A DNA stretch of 64,000 nt, from assembly GCA_021030905.1 (NCBI GenBank), contig JAGFMI010000024.1, forward strand, positions 186,001 through 250,000, read 5' to 3'. The notes below the pieces were generated by a model, which saw nothing but the letters and a program-made list of their open reading frames with translations, had not been told where the DNA came from and did no database searches. The first letter of the stretch is position 1. Each line of letters starts with the position of its first letter. Shown one piece after another: positions 24,101 to 36,094 of the stretch. The translations under genes were made by a program, and so were the position numbers. This DNA is from Pyrenula massariospora (lineage: Eukaryota; Ascomycota; Eurotiomycetes; Pyrenulales; Pyrenulaceae).

Positions 24101-25039
24101 TACCGGAGCCACTTTCTTAGACTTGCCGCATTTCAAATGGATACGATCGATCATAGTCCCATTCGTGGAGACGTCTTGCAGCATCAATATACCATCGCTG
24201 TTGAGAAAGATTCGAAAATGCACATTACTAAGTTGACGTTCTCTTGAATCTTCAACGAGGACAATGTCACTGTGTACACCGCTTCTGCCGAAGGTAAATC
24301 CCATTTCTGGGTTCTTGAGCTGAGATGAAAACCTTAACGCGATATCCCGAGAAATAGTGCCGCTAAGAACGTAAGGGCTTGAGTCAAGATCTGAGTCTCC
24401 AACAAGGTCGGCGTTCGGCGCGACATGTTGAGGCGACTGATCCGCGAGTAATCTGACGACCTCATGTGCAGCTGGGGTCATCGGATGGAGGATACAAATG
24501 ACATCAGAAAGATCTTGCTCCGATAACCCTGAGTTATGTCGCCCTAACCGCCTTGGGTCCTGGTACGGCTGGGTGGCTTGCTGGGTGGGTACAACGTCTT
24601 CCATTACGAAGTCTAGACCATCGACAAGAGAAAACTTGGAAGGGGCGATGATGCTGTGGGGTTTTTGAGCAGGTACCTGCCGCGAGTCGGGGTAGATTTG
24701 TCGAGGAAATCGTCGTCCAAAATGTATCGGTCTCGAGTCTACCTGTGAAAAGCTTAGCGACATGGAGAAAAGGATAGCTCATGGTGATCGAAATGTCAAT
24801 TGACAACGGTGAGGTAGGCGAAGGTGACAAAACCAGCTCACCTTCAGAGGGTCTCTGCCCCTTCCTGCAATGTCCCTCTTGGAGGTGTCGAAAGGAGCCG
24901 GGGCTTCATAGATATCAGGCTTTGACTTAGTCAAGCACGGTCTTTCCTGATCAGGCTCGTAGGAGTGATGAAGGAGCCTCTTGTGAGGCTTCTCACGAGG
25001 TAAAGGATCTAGCTGAGTGCAATCCCTACTGGAATCCAT
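21194..25039 (-). CDS. FHA-kinase-FHA protein, Rad53/Chk2-like
   Basis: Three-exon model on the minus strand: 25039-24842, 24742-23678, 23629-21194, all phase 0, giving 1232 residues. The introns are 99 nt (GTGAGC..CAG) and 48 nt (GTGAGT..TAG). An N-terminal FHA domain lies at about 210-300 (MGFTFGRSGVHSDI, LSNVHFRIF, DVSTNGTMID). The kinase domain follows (glycine loop GHLGKGAFATVYK, AAKELDKR, HRDIKPDN, LSDFGLSK, CAPEVY). After a long Ser/Thr/Pro-rich linker a second FHA-like unit lies at about 1040-1170 (TSWGRGLNNHVIYP, SGSIWINGV). FHA-kinase-FHA order is that of yeast Rad53, which acts in the DNA-damage and replication checkpoints. The protein is longer than Rad53, and orthology is not proven. 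Confidence 0.8.
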
Positions 25040-25801
25040 TGTGAATTGTCAGTGTGGAAGGCGTGAAAATGTACAATTGGGTGAAACGAGATACGGTGGT
25101 GGTCGTGCTGGATGGCCAGGCAACCACCGAGGGGAAAACTGCACCTGATACTGACCTGTTTGTAAAGGGCCGATGAGGTAATTATCACGGGCAACACCGG
25201 CCACAAGACTGGAGTAGTCTGCCGCCTCCCAACACCAACCATGCACCACCACCGGAGCTCTGGAAGCCACGCTTATAAACCTTCACCAAACTATCGTATT
25301 CATTATGGCTGTTGTAAGTAAAAGATTTTCACTTCAATCGCAGGTCGACGTTGGGGCTACGAGCTTTATCAAGTGGAAGGGCGTATTGTTCTGATTAGAT
25401 TTTGACGCTCGTGGCTGCCTGTCACGTTAGCCCTTGAAACCTCGTAGAGTCTCCGGGTACTCGACATACCGACGACGACAACCTCAATGTCTTTGACACA
25501 GAATGCAATTGTACATTGAACAAACACTCGTCTCTCGTCGACCCCGGCGGTGTCTCACAACTTTCGAAAAGTCTCGACGCAGGTTGCACGGCTAAACATC
25601 GGCACACCGTTTCCCCGCCATTCTGGTTCCTGGGCTAACCGTTTGGAGCGTGGGGAGAGAGCCGCACCTTAAATCTCCGCCGTGATCTCATTGTACATAC
25701 TTTGTTTATTCTACGAGCCCCAGCCCCATTGAATGACGCAGACAACACGATAACGTCATTCAGTCAGCCCAGAAGAGGTTTACGAATCGTGCGAGACCAC
25801 C
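25040..25801. other. Intergenic region (kinase upstream / F-box downstream)
   Basis: It should hold the kinase promoter and 5' leader. Two overlapping minus-strand open frames (ATG at 25242 among them) lie just upstream of the kinase start and could act as upstream ORFs if transcription starts far out. No protein family is recognised in them. Confidence 0.35.
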
Positions 25802-27207
25802 CTACCGCAGCCTCTGCTCCCAACGTTTCTGTTTTTCCTCAGCGTCTAATGCCCCACCCCCGAAACATACAAAGGTCACCGGTAGAGACTGATAGTAAAC
25901 CTCGATAGGGTCTTCATCGGGGGGGTATCTCTCTGGACATCGCCCCATCATCCATCGGCCCATCGCAGTCTTGTAATCATTTTCGGCGGCTTCTCTCAGG
26001 CGATATGCAAAAAGCTTGCTGCACCTCGTCAGCTCGCGACGCGTCTCAAAGGCCCAAGACACCTGTTCCTCCTTTAAGCTCCTTGATTCAGAGATAAATT
26101 GCTGCCAGGCATTCGAGCGGCGTTCGTCATCGCGTTCTTGGTATAATTCATAGACTAGTCTCGGAGATTTTTTCAGGATCTGCATGTGATACCAAAATTC
26201 GGCGTCTAGCTCTGATCTTGCAGGCGCGAAATTCCATGCGTGTTGGTTGTTGTACTTTTCAGCGTCGGAAAAGTCAGTCGACCGGAAGTCTTCGGGCATG
26301 CGCCTCCAAGCTGCAGAGAGATCGATCACTTGTTGGTCGGAGAGAACGTTTGCGTAATCAATCCACCGCCCCCGAAGAATCGCTTCGCGGACATGCTCAG
26401 GATCTGCGTCGCACGGAAGCTTCCCAAGATAATCCATCAATTCCGTCCTGCACCAATCTTGACTCGTCTGAGGTGAAGAAGTTTTAGCCAAGGCGGACAG
26501 ATTGCTTAGCCTAGCGTCAGACTTTGGTGCTTCGGTCCCTGGAAGACTAAGCAAGGCACTCAGATCTGAAGGGCTCACAGAATCAACGGCCGAAGATATC
26601 TCGGAAAATTTCCACATCACCAAGAAACCTTTCGCCATCTGGAGACGCAAGCCATCCCCAAAAGGTTCAGTAATGGGTGCCCCTTCTTGACCGATGTAGA
26701 CGTTGTGGCGCTGGCGGTCTGCTGCCGCGCAGATTCCCGCAAGACGAATACATACGTGAATACGCATCAGATAGTCCCACGTTTTGGGAATTTCAGACTT
26801 TGACCAGTAACAGTCCAGTCTCTCTAGCAGTGCCCCAGCAATAGTATTTCGATACTGATTTGTTAGATCGCGCAGTCCTCGACTAACCAAACGCAAAGCA
26901 AAAAGAGTAGACAGGTCTGTCTCCTCTATGATTTGCAGCAAGACCTCAGGCTGTGCAAGAAATCGATCTCGCGTTGCATCGCTTAATGTCATTCTCCGTT
27001 TTGTCGCTTTTTCGAGGAACGTGGCCGGACGAAGTCGGGCTGGCCATCTATCGGACAAGCTGGCATTCTAATGTTTGCATGTTACTTTCACTTCTTTCAA
27101 GATAGGATTTCAAGCAATTTATCTACCTTAGGTAACACCTTGAGCGGTCGAGCCTCTGCTTTCAAATGACGCTTGCGAACTGACTTCAGGAGCCGCTTGA
27201 TACCCAT
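25802..27207 (-). CDS. F-box protein
   Basis: Two-exon model on the minus strand: 27207-27127 and 27067-25802, giving 448 residues. The 59-nt intron (GTAGAT..TTAG) joins a basic leader, MGIKRLLKSVRKRHLKAEA, to the main body. The F-box lies at about 65-105 (AQPEVLLQIIEETDLSTLFALRLVSRG is the pattern, with the usual LP-like start weakened). The rest is helical and carries no recognised repeat (no LRR, WD40 or Kelch). F-box proteins link substrates to Skp1 in SCF ubiquitin ligases. The substrate cannot be told, and the C-terminal part is not familiar to me. Confidence 0.7.
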
Positions 27208-28305
27208 GATGCTCTTTAAATAGCGGTGCTGACGTGACTCGGGGGAGAATAGACTGAGACGTGAGACATACCTATTGCGCTCCCTTTAAGACTCGATGTT
27301 AGAGTAGAGTTAATGTTGGTCTGCCTCGTCTGCAAGATCCGCATGGTCCGTGCGTTGGCAATATCTAACCTCGGGAAATCAGGTAGAGCTAAAGTAAGAC
27401 AATCTTAGATCTAATCAATAGTTTAATGAGAGTCGTCGCGCTAGCTCGCATCTACTAGCGAGAAGACCAATCGAGTTACAGCCGCGGTTTGGTCAGCTCT
27501 TGAGGACTCTATTTAGCGGCTTTTGTCCTTAGCAACCTACCCATGCAGTGAGCTAAACCTGCCTTAGTGCCAGATCTCAACCTCGGAAAAGCTGCTTGTA
27601 CTTGCTATGTAAACGCCATCCAGTGTGAAGTATCTTCATCATTACCTCTCCTTCTTGATTGCTTGTGCATTGCACCCGGCCGATTCCTCAATGAAAATGG
27701 TAGTCGAAAAATCACTTTGTCCACTTAGCCTCCTTTGAGCAGAGCAACCAACAAGGAGGATGCAACCAAGTCAGCGTTTTCTGCTTGTGACTAGGCGGTT
27801 GAGGAGAGATTCAAGGAGTGAGCTACGGAATAGAGAAGGAGGGAGCGGTAAAACTCGGTTTTGAGCAGGGAAGAAACGTTTATTGAGGATGGGAGAGGTG
27901 GTGGGTTTAGAGAGGAAGAGGAAGACATTGTCTAGTGAGTAAGGACCGTGGCAAGGCGGAGAATGGGAAGAGGAAGAGAACATAGCCACGTCAAAGTGGA
28001 CTGCTATTTTCCAGCTATCAAATCAGGTTGTTTGTAGTCTTGTTCAAATAGATCCTCATCATTCATTGCCCCTATCAACCTGTCGGTATCTACAATACAC
28101 AAAATTTCTATACGGGTCTTTCATCTTCTCCAATAACCACCAGATCAAAAACAAACGCTGATAGGGGTATCTCATGCAAGACTTTGGCAACATATTCCCA
28201 CGATAACACCAACCCAGCCAAGCCAAAACAAGCCCAATCCAGGTAATAACTGTGCCTCCAAACAAAAGAAAAGGGTTGAGTCAGCGGATAGCTGCTCTGA
28301 CTCAT
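27208..28305. other. Intergenic region, no gene seen
   Basis: It lies between the F-box 5' end and the kinesin 3' end. A 72-codon minus-strand frame at 27771-27989 is Ser/Pro-rich and unsupported. The last 250 bases are probably the kinesin 3' untranslated region. Confidence 0.4.
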
Positions 28306-31300
28306 TCAAAACACGTCATCCTCTTGCCCATCGCCCAGAAAACTTTGATCCAAACTGACAAGCCACTGCACTTTTTGCGTCTCCGTTCTCGCTCCAAAGA
28401 GATACGTATTCTCCTCCCCATAGACCGCAAACACGTTCGACAATCCGCCGTTCCCCAGACCTCTTCCTCCCGCAGTCCTCTCATGTCCGCCCAACAAAGC
28501 CTTGAAATCCGGATCATGGTCGATACGCGCATGGCTGAGGTTGATCGCGTTGACAGCGTCGCCGTCGGGGACGGAGTGGACGTACAGGTAAGGCGGACGC
28601 AGGTCGACAAAGCGGCGGATCCATTGCATAGATTCGGCCGATGGGTCGGCCGACTCAGAGGGCATGAGCAGCTGTCCGGATTTGAGTGAAGTGGGGTTCT
28701 TGGGGACGTGGGTGACGGTTGCCAAGTAACGAGGTTTGCCGGCGGGGCGTTTGGAAGGGGAGGAGAAGGAGGGTAGGCGATTTTGAGTTGGTGGCGGGAG
28801 GTGGGGTGTTGAGGTCGAGGAACGGGTAGGAGAGGAGGTGGGAGGAGAATGGTGGCGCGCGAGGATTGTGTCGGATATATCTGAAGACGTTTTCCAGATC
28901 GACAGGAACTTGCGCAGGAGAGTCTCTTGATGGACAGTTTGTGCGTCAGCGGATGAGATACTATTCTGCGCTGGAGGAGCTTCAAGGCTCTGACTGTTTA
29001 AAGAGCCCCTAGCAGCTTCGATCTCAGCCAGCCGCCTCTGTCGCCGACGGGAAGCTATGAAGTCTTTCACAAGCGATGCTTGACGAGGCCGCCACGTTGT
29101 CAGGAGTTCTTCGCCATTGACATAATCGTTCTGTGTGTCCATACGCCATAGGTCGGCGGCACGCTTTGCACTTACAGGCCGTACCGCCACTGAAAACATA
29201 CCGTCTGTTGAATGTCGAACTCTTGTTTGAGCCCAGAATGACTTGAGAATTGACTGCGGTCTAATATAGTTGCGAGGCAGTATTTGGATATAGTGATCCA
29301 TGTGAAAGATCATGGGAGCTTCAACACGAGGAGACGAGATATTCCAGGACAAGGTCATGCGAATGCTGTATCCATCGGCGGTTGTCCTATCAAGGAGCAG
29401 CGAGTTATGTAGCGAGCTATCCCACTGACCAATCATCGTAATGTTAGAGGTACCATCTGAATTGTCTTTGATCATAGGCTCTTGGATCTGCTTGAGGGGA
29501 ACCTCGACAGTAGGATCCTGGAAATCGCACACCTTGGCCTGAGAGTCGAGCAACTGTACATTGCTGACACGCAGACCAGAGAGGTCATTCCACGGTAATG
29601 ACTCGGCTGAGCTGTGCGTAAGGTTGACCAAGATGCGTCGTTGTAGACCTTGATGAAGTTGGTATGTACCAGAGTCGAGGTGGCCGGAAGAGACAACGTC
29701 AGCAGGGAAGTACTGTCCATTCTCAGCAAGCTCCAAGATCTGAATTCTAGCAAAGACATCGTGTCTTTCTTCGTTATGGAACTCAGACTCAGGTAGGCGA
29801 GGACCTTTCTTAGCCGGGAGAGGGGCCTCGGCATTACGTATCTCGTCCCAACTAATCAGCTTATCTAGATGCATTGCGTTCACTCTTGCGTAGACGGCGA
29901 CCTTGAGCACGGAATACCGGGAGCTTGCTTGTGGTATACTCATGCTGTGAACACTCTCAAATCGGACCGAATCCTCTTCAAAGCCCCTGACGGTCTGTGT
30001 TGTAGTGGCACCACCCTCGTCGAAGGAACTGGGAACGTACATCTGGGCATGGACATCAGTCCCTTCACGTTCAGGAAAGCCTGTCATGTCATGCATAACG
30101 ACGTTGAATTTTAGCATAGACGGCGGAGCATGTGCTAACGAAGGTTCCAGCGAAAGCTTCACTGTGCCTACATATGCTTGAGTATATGGCGATATCACTT
30201 CAACAGTAAAGTCTTGAACACGAGACTCGAAAACGGCAGCAAGGGGGATAGTCGCATCTCCAATGAACGAAAATTGTGCCTCGGAAGAATCGGAGAAAGG
30301 GTTGTCAAGACGGAAGTGTTGGATGTATTCGGGCTGGTCAATGTATTGATGCATCTGTCGCATCTTCTGTAGCCGAATACGAAGCTTTTCCAGCGACCAG
30401 AGATGAATGATTTCGCGCTTAAAGTCAATTACCCTAACAGCGAGGCAAGGCTTTCGAGCCTCTTCAAGGGCAACGTCTTCTTCCTCGGCGATGTCATTCA
30501 AGACCATGTCGTAAGATGATGATTTGTGTTGAGCCACGTCGATGATGGCGAATTGGAAGCTGACACCCTTGTCCATAACCTGACCCATCACTTGCGCCTC
30601 TTTCAATAGCACGGCATTCTGAAGAGTAGCTTCGGCAATGCGGACGAAGTTCAGCCGCCGCCATCTTTCTACCGCGAAACGAGCGAGAGAGACTTCCCGC
30701 GTGGTCAATTCGTTCATTCCACCTCCAAGTGGTTTCGGTGACTTGGATGGAGCCTCGTTATTTATTTGGCGAATCTGAGATTCAAACGCTTCCTTTTGCT
30801 TGGCTAGCTCTGCTTGGAATTTCTCTTTCGCAAGACGTAAAGCACTTTCCATCCGTGTTTTTTCCTCGCGTAGTTCCTGCACGTCGGCTGCTGATGATTC
30901 AGCAGCACGCAATTTCTCTTGATATTCATCCCGTTGCAGATTAAGCTGTCGCTGCATATCATCCCGAACCGCCTTCAATGCGCCACCCTCTTCTTCCTCA
31001 GCTCCGTCATTCTGTTGTGGGGTTCCAGGTAATGTGAGAGCTGTATCGAGTGAGAAATTATCGATAGTCCCATTAGACATGTATTTATCTCGAACAAGAA
31101 CCGAGCTAAAGTCGTCTGAGTCTTCATCAACTTCGAGCATCTCGAAAACACGGCTTTCTGGTCTCCCCCGCCGCTTGTCCCGGATTCTCTGCACATCATC
31201 AAAGAGATTATCGAGTTCATCATCTGTCAGGTTCGCGATTTTCTGGTCTGTGCCCAGGATCGCGTTTGCAGCTTCTCGTCGTGCGAATGACCAGTCCGAG

Positions 31301-33312
31301 TCCCTGCTCCGGGATGCCGATCCAGGCATCGGCGATTCAGACCTTGAGTCCCTAGAATCGCCATCCAGATCCGACCCAGCTTTGCTAGTGCTACGCTCGT
31401 GCGTAGGCCGAATAGCCGGCGAGGTGAGTTGACTTGCTGTGACGGAATGGCGAAGAAGACTCTGTTCTGCACGTTCGGCGCGCGCCTCTTGCGGGTGGTT
31501 AAACCGGAAGATGTGAAAATCTCCAAGGATGATCCGATTGCCGCTCCTCAGCCGTTTCGGCTTGTCAATTCGTAGACCGTTGACCATCACAGCAGCACCT
31601 TCGCTCGGGACAATGGTCACAACATTGTCTACGTTCTCTAGTGAGCAATGATGGTGCAAGATCTTTGAGCCGTTGAGACGTATTTCAGAGGTCGTTGATG
31701 TGTCAACGTTTCCGACAGTCGTTGTCCCAGGTTTGATATTGTAGACCAAACATTCTGCAAGCAATGGATCGTCGGAGAGGTTGACAAGATGGGGCATTTT
31801 CTTTGGTGTTGTCAAGCCAACGAAGCCCTTTTCGATACTGATTCCCAAGTCCTCCAACGCTGTCTCCCGCTCCTTGTGAATCTGTTCCGTCTTTAACAAC
31901 TTTTCCTCCCACGTTTGATTGAGGTCCTTGTAGAGTTTCTCGCTCTGGTTGAGTTGTTCAACAATCTCTGCCTTGCTCACCGTTTTCACAGAGCCATCGG
32001 TTTGGGTTATCGAAACCATTTGTTTTTCTAGCGGTGTGCCTGGTGAATAGTTTTCTGCTGCTGCGCCTCCAGCTCCGGCTCCACCGCTGCCTAATTTGTT
32101 TCGCAACTGTGCCAACTCCTCCTTGAGCTCCCGTATCATTCTTGCGTTCGGATCCTCGTTCACGACAGCATGATTCTTGATACGCTTAGCGGAATCGGCG
32201 TAGCGCAATGTACTCAATGTCTCTTCAAAATTGATGTCTGCCGGTGAGATTGCGGCAATCATTGCCGTCATGCTGTTGCCTCCCAGCGAGTCCTTTAGCA
32301 ACCAGGTCAGCACCGAGTCACGGTAGGGGACCAGCGACGCATTCTTCTTCTTGCCAGACGATAGATCGGCCAACGCTGCAATGACGCGGCCAAGTGTTGA
32401 CAGTGAACGATTGATTTCAGCACCTTCCTTGAGCCGTGCGCCAGTGGCACCAGTCGATGTCGCACGTTCAGAGCCAGCCAAATCCACCAAGCTGATCTTC
32501 GCAACCCTCTCAGTATCCATTGATGTCTCTATATCGTGTCTTTTCTGCGTTAGAGTTAGCGTGAACACAGCGTGCGATCGACTGGAGGTTTCGTTCATAT
32601 TAGTCGCAGCGACAGTCCTAGCTTTATTGCCTTCATCCATTAGATTCTCAATCTCTTGAAAAGACCGGACGACGAGCTTCGCAAGATCTTCCACATAAGG
32701 ACCCGTCGACGGGTGTTCGCGAACCTTCAAATTACCTTTCGTGGACGGATTGAGGAGATCTCGAACTCTCTCGTTGTAGATTTCCAAGTAGGAAACTTCG
32801 ACTGTACATTGCAGATTCGGATCTTTCTGGATGACACCAATGCGTTCAAACATGTCTCGACAGATCTTCGGTATGACTCCCGCTTCTTCCCCATATCCCA
32901 TCATCGAGTAAGATTTTCCGGACCCCGTCTGTCCATAGGCGAAAATACAGTTGTTGTAACCCTGAAAGGCATTGTCAAGTAGCGGCGAGCCGAGATCATT
33001 GAAGAGGTTATCCTGACCAGCGAAGTGGGAGTCGGCTTTGTTGAAGGACCAGTACGACTTGTCAAATGCAAAGGTCTTTTGTCCTTCGAGGCCAGCGCCT
33101 TTTCCACCTTTGCGCAGCCTCTCTTCGGCCTCTGGAGGGGGGTGGAGTACGGTTTGCGCATCTTGCATCTGCACGATGCATTTTGCCTTCCTCTCGATTT
33201 CTGTAGAGGTCAGTTCTCAATTCCCAAACCAAAGACAAGGGAACCTGCCTCTGTTGTTGAACGGGCGCACCCGCACCACGACCTTAATGTTTCCTCCACC
33301 AGCAGGAGCCAT
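28306..33312 (-). CDS. uncA: Kinesin-3 motor (Unc-104/KIF1A type)
   Basis: Two-exon model on the minus strand: 33312-33249 and 33200-28306, giving 1652 residues. The first intron (33201-33248) begins with GC (GCAGGT..CAG). That is the only reading that restores the expected VRPFNNRE-IERKAKC sequence. Motor motifs: GQTGSGKS (P-loop), SSRSHAVF (switch I), LVDLAGSERA (switch II). An FHA domain follows the neck (about 510-600; SKILHHHCSLEN, LRSGNRIILGD), then coiled coil, KIF1B-like and DUF3694-like regions, and a C-terminal PH domain (QWIRRFVDLRPPYLYVHS). The layout is that of full-length UncA, a plus-end microtubule motor carrying endosomes and vesicles in hyphae; the PH domain binds cargo lipids. 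The symbol follows the Aspergillus nidulans protein. Confidence 0.92.
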
Positions 33313-34648
33313 CGTGAAGATGCTCTCGCCGGGTGTCGGGTAATGCAATCAGGTCGCAAAATATGGATCAATCTGGTGGGCGCGGCATGGAGGCGTACAG
33401 CAAAGCCTGAGTGCGAAGGCTGCAAGAGTCGCGACGGGAGATGGGAGACGCGACGCTTTACATTATTATCATCTAGTAATGGCCCAGGATCTGCAGATTG
33501 CGGCCTTGGCACAAGGAAAAATAACGCCTCGCCAACAGGACACTTCGATCATAGATGCCGTGTGCTGCTGTTTTCACTTCGAGTCCTACTGTCTCACATA
33601 AACCTCTTCATCGTCCTATTCGACTGTCGACCCGTACGGTCTTAGACGATCTTCCTGTAAATTTCGAAGTTATAGCTATCCTCAGGTCGTCGGCGATTCA
33701 ACACACTCATACCAGTGGTTCATTTACAGCAACACTAATCTAGACACTCTAGGCTAACAAAATTGCGGTCCATAATGCTGAATTCCATGAGAAGACTTTC
33801 AAAACTCGATGTCCCCGTAGTACCGGGTGAGACCCTCCGTCAATTGCTATCGTGGCCGTAATACGAAGCCCTGTCCGGACTACTCTAGTGCAGCCACACA
33901 CAACACCAAAAAACTGGTTGGTCAAACAAATTTTTGCATTCTCTTTCAACATGGCAGGCATGTAGCGATGGCTCTATTGAGCTATTATCGGATAGGATGT
34001 CCGGTTGGTACCGGGCGTCACAACGCATCCATTTGAATGAGCCTTGGTAGGGTTTTCTTTAATCGTGATGAGCTCCACGAGGTCGCACCTCTTCGTCTCA
34101 TCAATCACCCAAATTGGTAAATTGACCAGGGGGGTTCCCCAAGGCTAAAAAAAAAAGAGGTTTGCAGATACAAAATATGACATGGTTTCCAGCTAGACGC
34201 AACGCTCCAGCTCCAGGGAATAACTTAATATGAATCTGGTATGTCCAAGTCAAACGAGAGCTTTACAGAAATTTACTGAATTAAGTCCCTCAATATGCTC
34301 TATAAGAACGCTACCATGGAACTTAGTGACCGTCAACCAAATCGCTCCATGAAAAGTCCTACGTCAACCATAATTTCTAAGCCTACCATAGAAAATGATG
34401 TCGGCAAGATTCCGCTTCGCAGAATATGCTTTACAACATACCTAATTCGGATTGGTTCATTTTCGCTATTTGTGCGTGCTTTAATTACCTACATGTCCGA
34501 TTTCATCCACTTAAATACCGGATATTATCTCTCAATTTCTTGTCTGTTCCAAAAGTTCATCTCGATTTCTCCTGATTCTTTGCTGCATAGAAATTAGCTT
34601 GCCCAGGATCTGCTCTTACTATTTACGTGCATTTACTAATTGACCATC
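33313..34648. other. Intergenic region between divergent genes
   Basis: It should hold promoters for kinesin and the aspartic-protease-like gene. It is AT-rich from about 34100. A 100-codon + strand frame at 34295-34597 has a hydrophobic stretch but no family resemblance, and it begins far from any clear signal. Confidence 0.4.
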
Positions 34649-36094
34649 ATGTTCACTACGACACGTTTTTTCCAGCAGCTACCGGCAGTAATGCTCAGTA
34701 TACTGTTTCTCGGCAATCTCGTAATCTCTGGTGTCCTACCGCGAAATTCCGAAAACTCTCATGATGGTATCCCAAAGCTCTCTCAACAAATCGCCCGCGA
34801 ACCGCAGCATATTGATTTCGTGTATGATGTGCAAATGCCTCGTATGCAAATACAACTCGGCCACAGCAACACGTTATACTACCCTGGGCTTGATCTCGGT
34901 TCGCCGAAAACTTGGCTTGGATCCTGGCCTGAAGACGGGTACGATTTTTTGGGAGAGAATGTTACTGAAAAAACTGGCAGGTTTAAAGCTAGGTATTTCG
35001 ATGGCGAGGACTACGGGGCATCGGTCTGGCACGATAAAATTATACTTCCTACCCACCGCGCGCGTGGATTGAACCTTTTGTCCATGCAGGAGATTGAATT
35101 TGGAGCCGTAAAGTTGACTGGGGATCCATTGAAGCAAGAGCCACGGCCTTCCCACGGATTGATTGGATTGTGGCCACGTGGCGATGGCATAAAAGAATAC
35201 GGTCCTCAGAGAGAATTTCTTGATGACGCTTTTGACGCTACAGACGACAAAGACCACCGCGAGTTTGCTTTCTATCTTCCGCGAAAGTCATGCGGTCATG
35301 GCGCGCAAGGAGTATGGACTATTGGTGGCCGAGATACTACCAAATTTGCGGGCCCCATCACAACGGTTCCACGTGCAGACGGATTCGGCTGGGGCTTTTT
35401 CGTCGACGGAATCGTTTCCAAATTCGATGGAACTGCCACTGCAGTTGAATTCCCACAGATCCGAAAAGCTGGTGTTGCTTCCGGAACAAATGGCTGGGCC
35501 GGGAGGGTCAGTCACGCCTTTCATTTTCACCGCTTCATTCCAGGTGCCAAAATAGCATCGATAAACGACAAGGTCGTTCTTTCAGAATCAATGGCATCTC
35601 CACACGGTCTCTTTGAAAACCATTTCAATCTAGAAGAGGTCCACAAAATGGTGTTCGCAGTCCCTTGCAACATCCCTCAAGCCCACGTAACAAAACTTAA
35701 GATTGGTGGTGCGGAACTGGCCATAAGGCCAGAGGACCTTGCCATGGACGAAACAGATCCATTGGCAAAGTGGGATCCAATAATACCCCTACTGAAGGGA
35801 TCGGGACTTTGCAGATCATCCCTTAAGGGCGACTCTGGTCTTCCAGGCTGGCTGCTGGGTCAAAATTGGATGAGAAGCTTCTATACCATCTTGAACTTTG
35901 GCGAGAAGACAGCCAACGGGGAAGGAGCCTCTATTAGCTTCGCCCCCTCGGTCCATCCTGAGGAGTGCCCGTGCTACTCTGGGGACCGGAATGGTAATGG
36001 AACGTGCGACCCTCTTCTTCCAGCATCCTATGAACTCGAGGAAGAGGCAAATAGCAAGCTAATAGACGAAAGAGGCACGAATTTGGTTATCTAA
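34649..36094 (+). CDS. Secreted pepsin-like (A1) protein lacking the second catalytic Asp
   Basis: Single exon, 481 residues. The start is the ATG at 34649, which opens a hydrophobic leader (residues 13-30). The fold of the pepsin family is recognisable: DLGSPKTWLGSW (82-93) stands for DTGS, RYFDGEDYGASVWHDKIIL for the flap region, GLIGLWPRG for the psi loop, WTIGGRDTTKF, and KMVFAVPCN before the last lobe. Where the second DTG/DSG should lie the protein reads KVVLSESMASPHG (308-320), with no Asp-Thr/Ser-Gly. The enzyme is therefore probably inactive. The C-terminal Cys-rich stretch (EECPCYSGDRNGNGTC) is unusual for the family. It might bind peptides or proteinase inhibitors; that is conjecture. 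Confidence 0.75.
   Translation: MFTTTRFFQQLPAVMLSILFLGNLVISGVLPRNSENSHDGIPKLSQQIAREPQHIDFVYDVQMPRMQIQLGHSNTLYYPGLDLGSPKTWLGSWPEDGYDFLGENVTEKTGRFKARYFDGEDYGASVWHDKIILPTHRARGLNLLSMQEIEFGAVKLTGDPLKQEPRPSHGLIGLWPRGDGIKEYGPQREFLDDAFDATDDKDHREFAFYLPRKSCGHGAQGVWTIGGRDTTKFAGPITTVPRADGFGWGFFVDGIVSKFDGTATAVEFPQIRKAGVASGTNGWAGRVSHAFHFHRFIPGAKIASINDKVVLSESMASPHGLFENHFNLEEVHKMVFAVPCNIPQAHVTKLKIGGAELAIRPEDLAMDETDPLAKWDPIIPLLKGSGLCRSSLKGDSGLPGWLLGQNWMRSFYTILNFGEKTANGEGASISFAPSVHPEECPCYSGDRNGNGTCDPLLPASYELEEEANSKLIDERGTNLVI

Noticed and set aside
25049-25270. A separate small gene upstream of the kinase
   Set aside because: The frames overlap each other and lie where the kinase leader should be; at most they are upstream ORFs.
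28302-28985. Minus-strand open frame of 227 codons in the kinesin 3' part
   Set aside because: It overlaps the kinesin PH-domain region in another frame and is Ser/Pro-rich without a family match.
34295-34597. A 100-codon secreted or membrane protein
   Set aside because: It has only one hydrophobic stretch, AT-rich composition and no conserved features.
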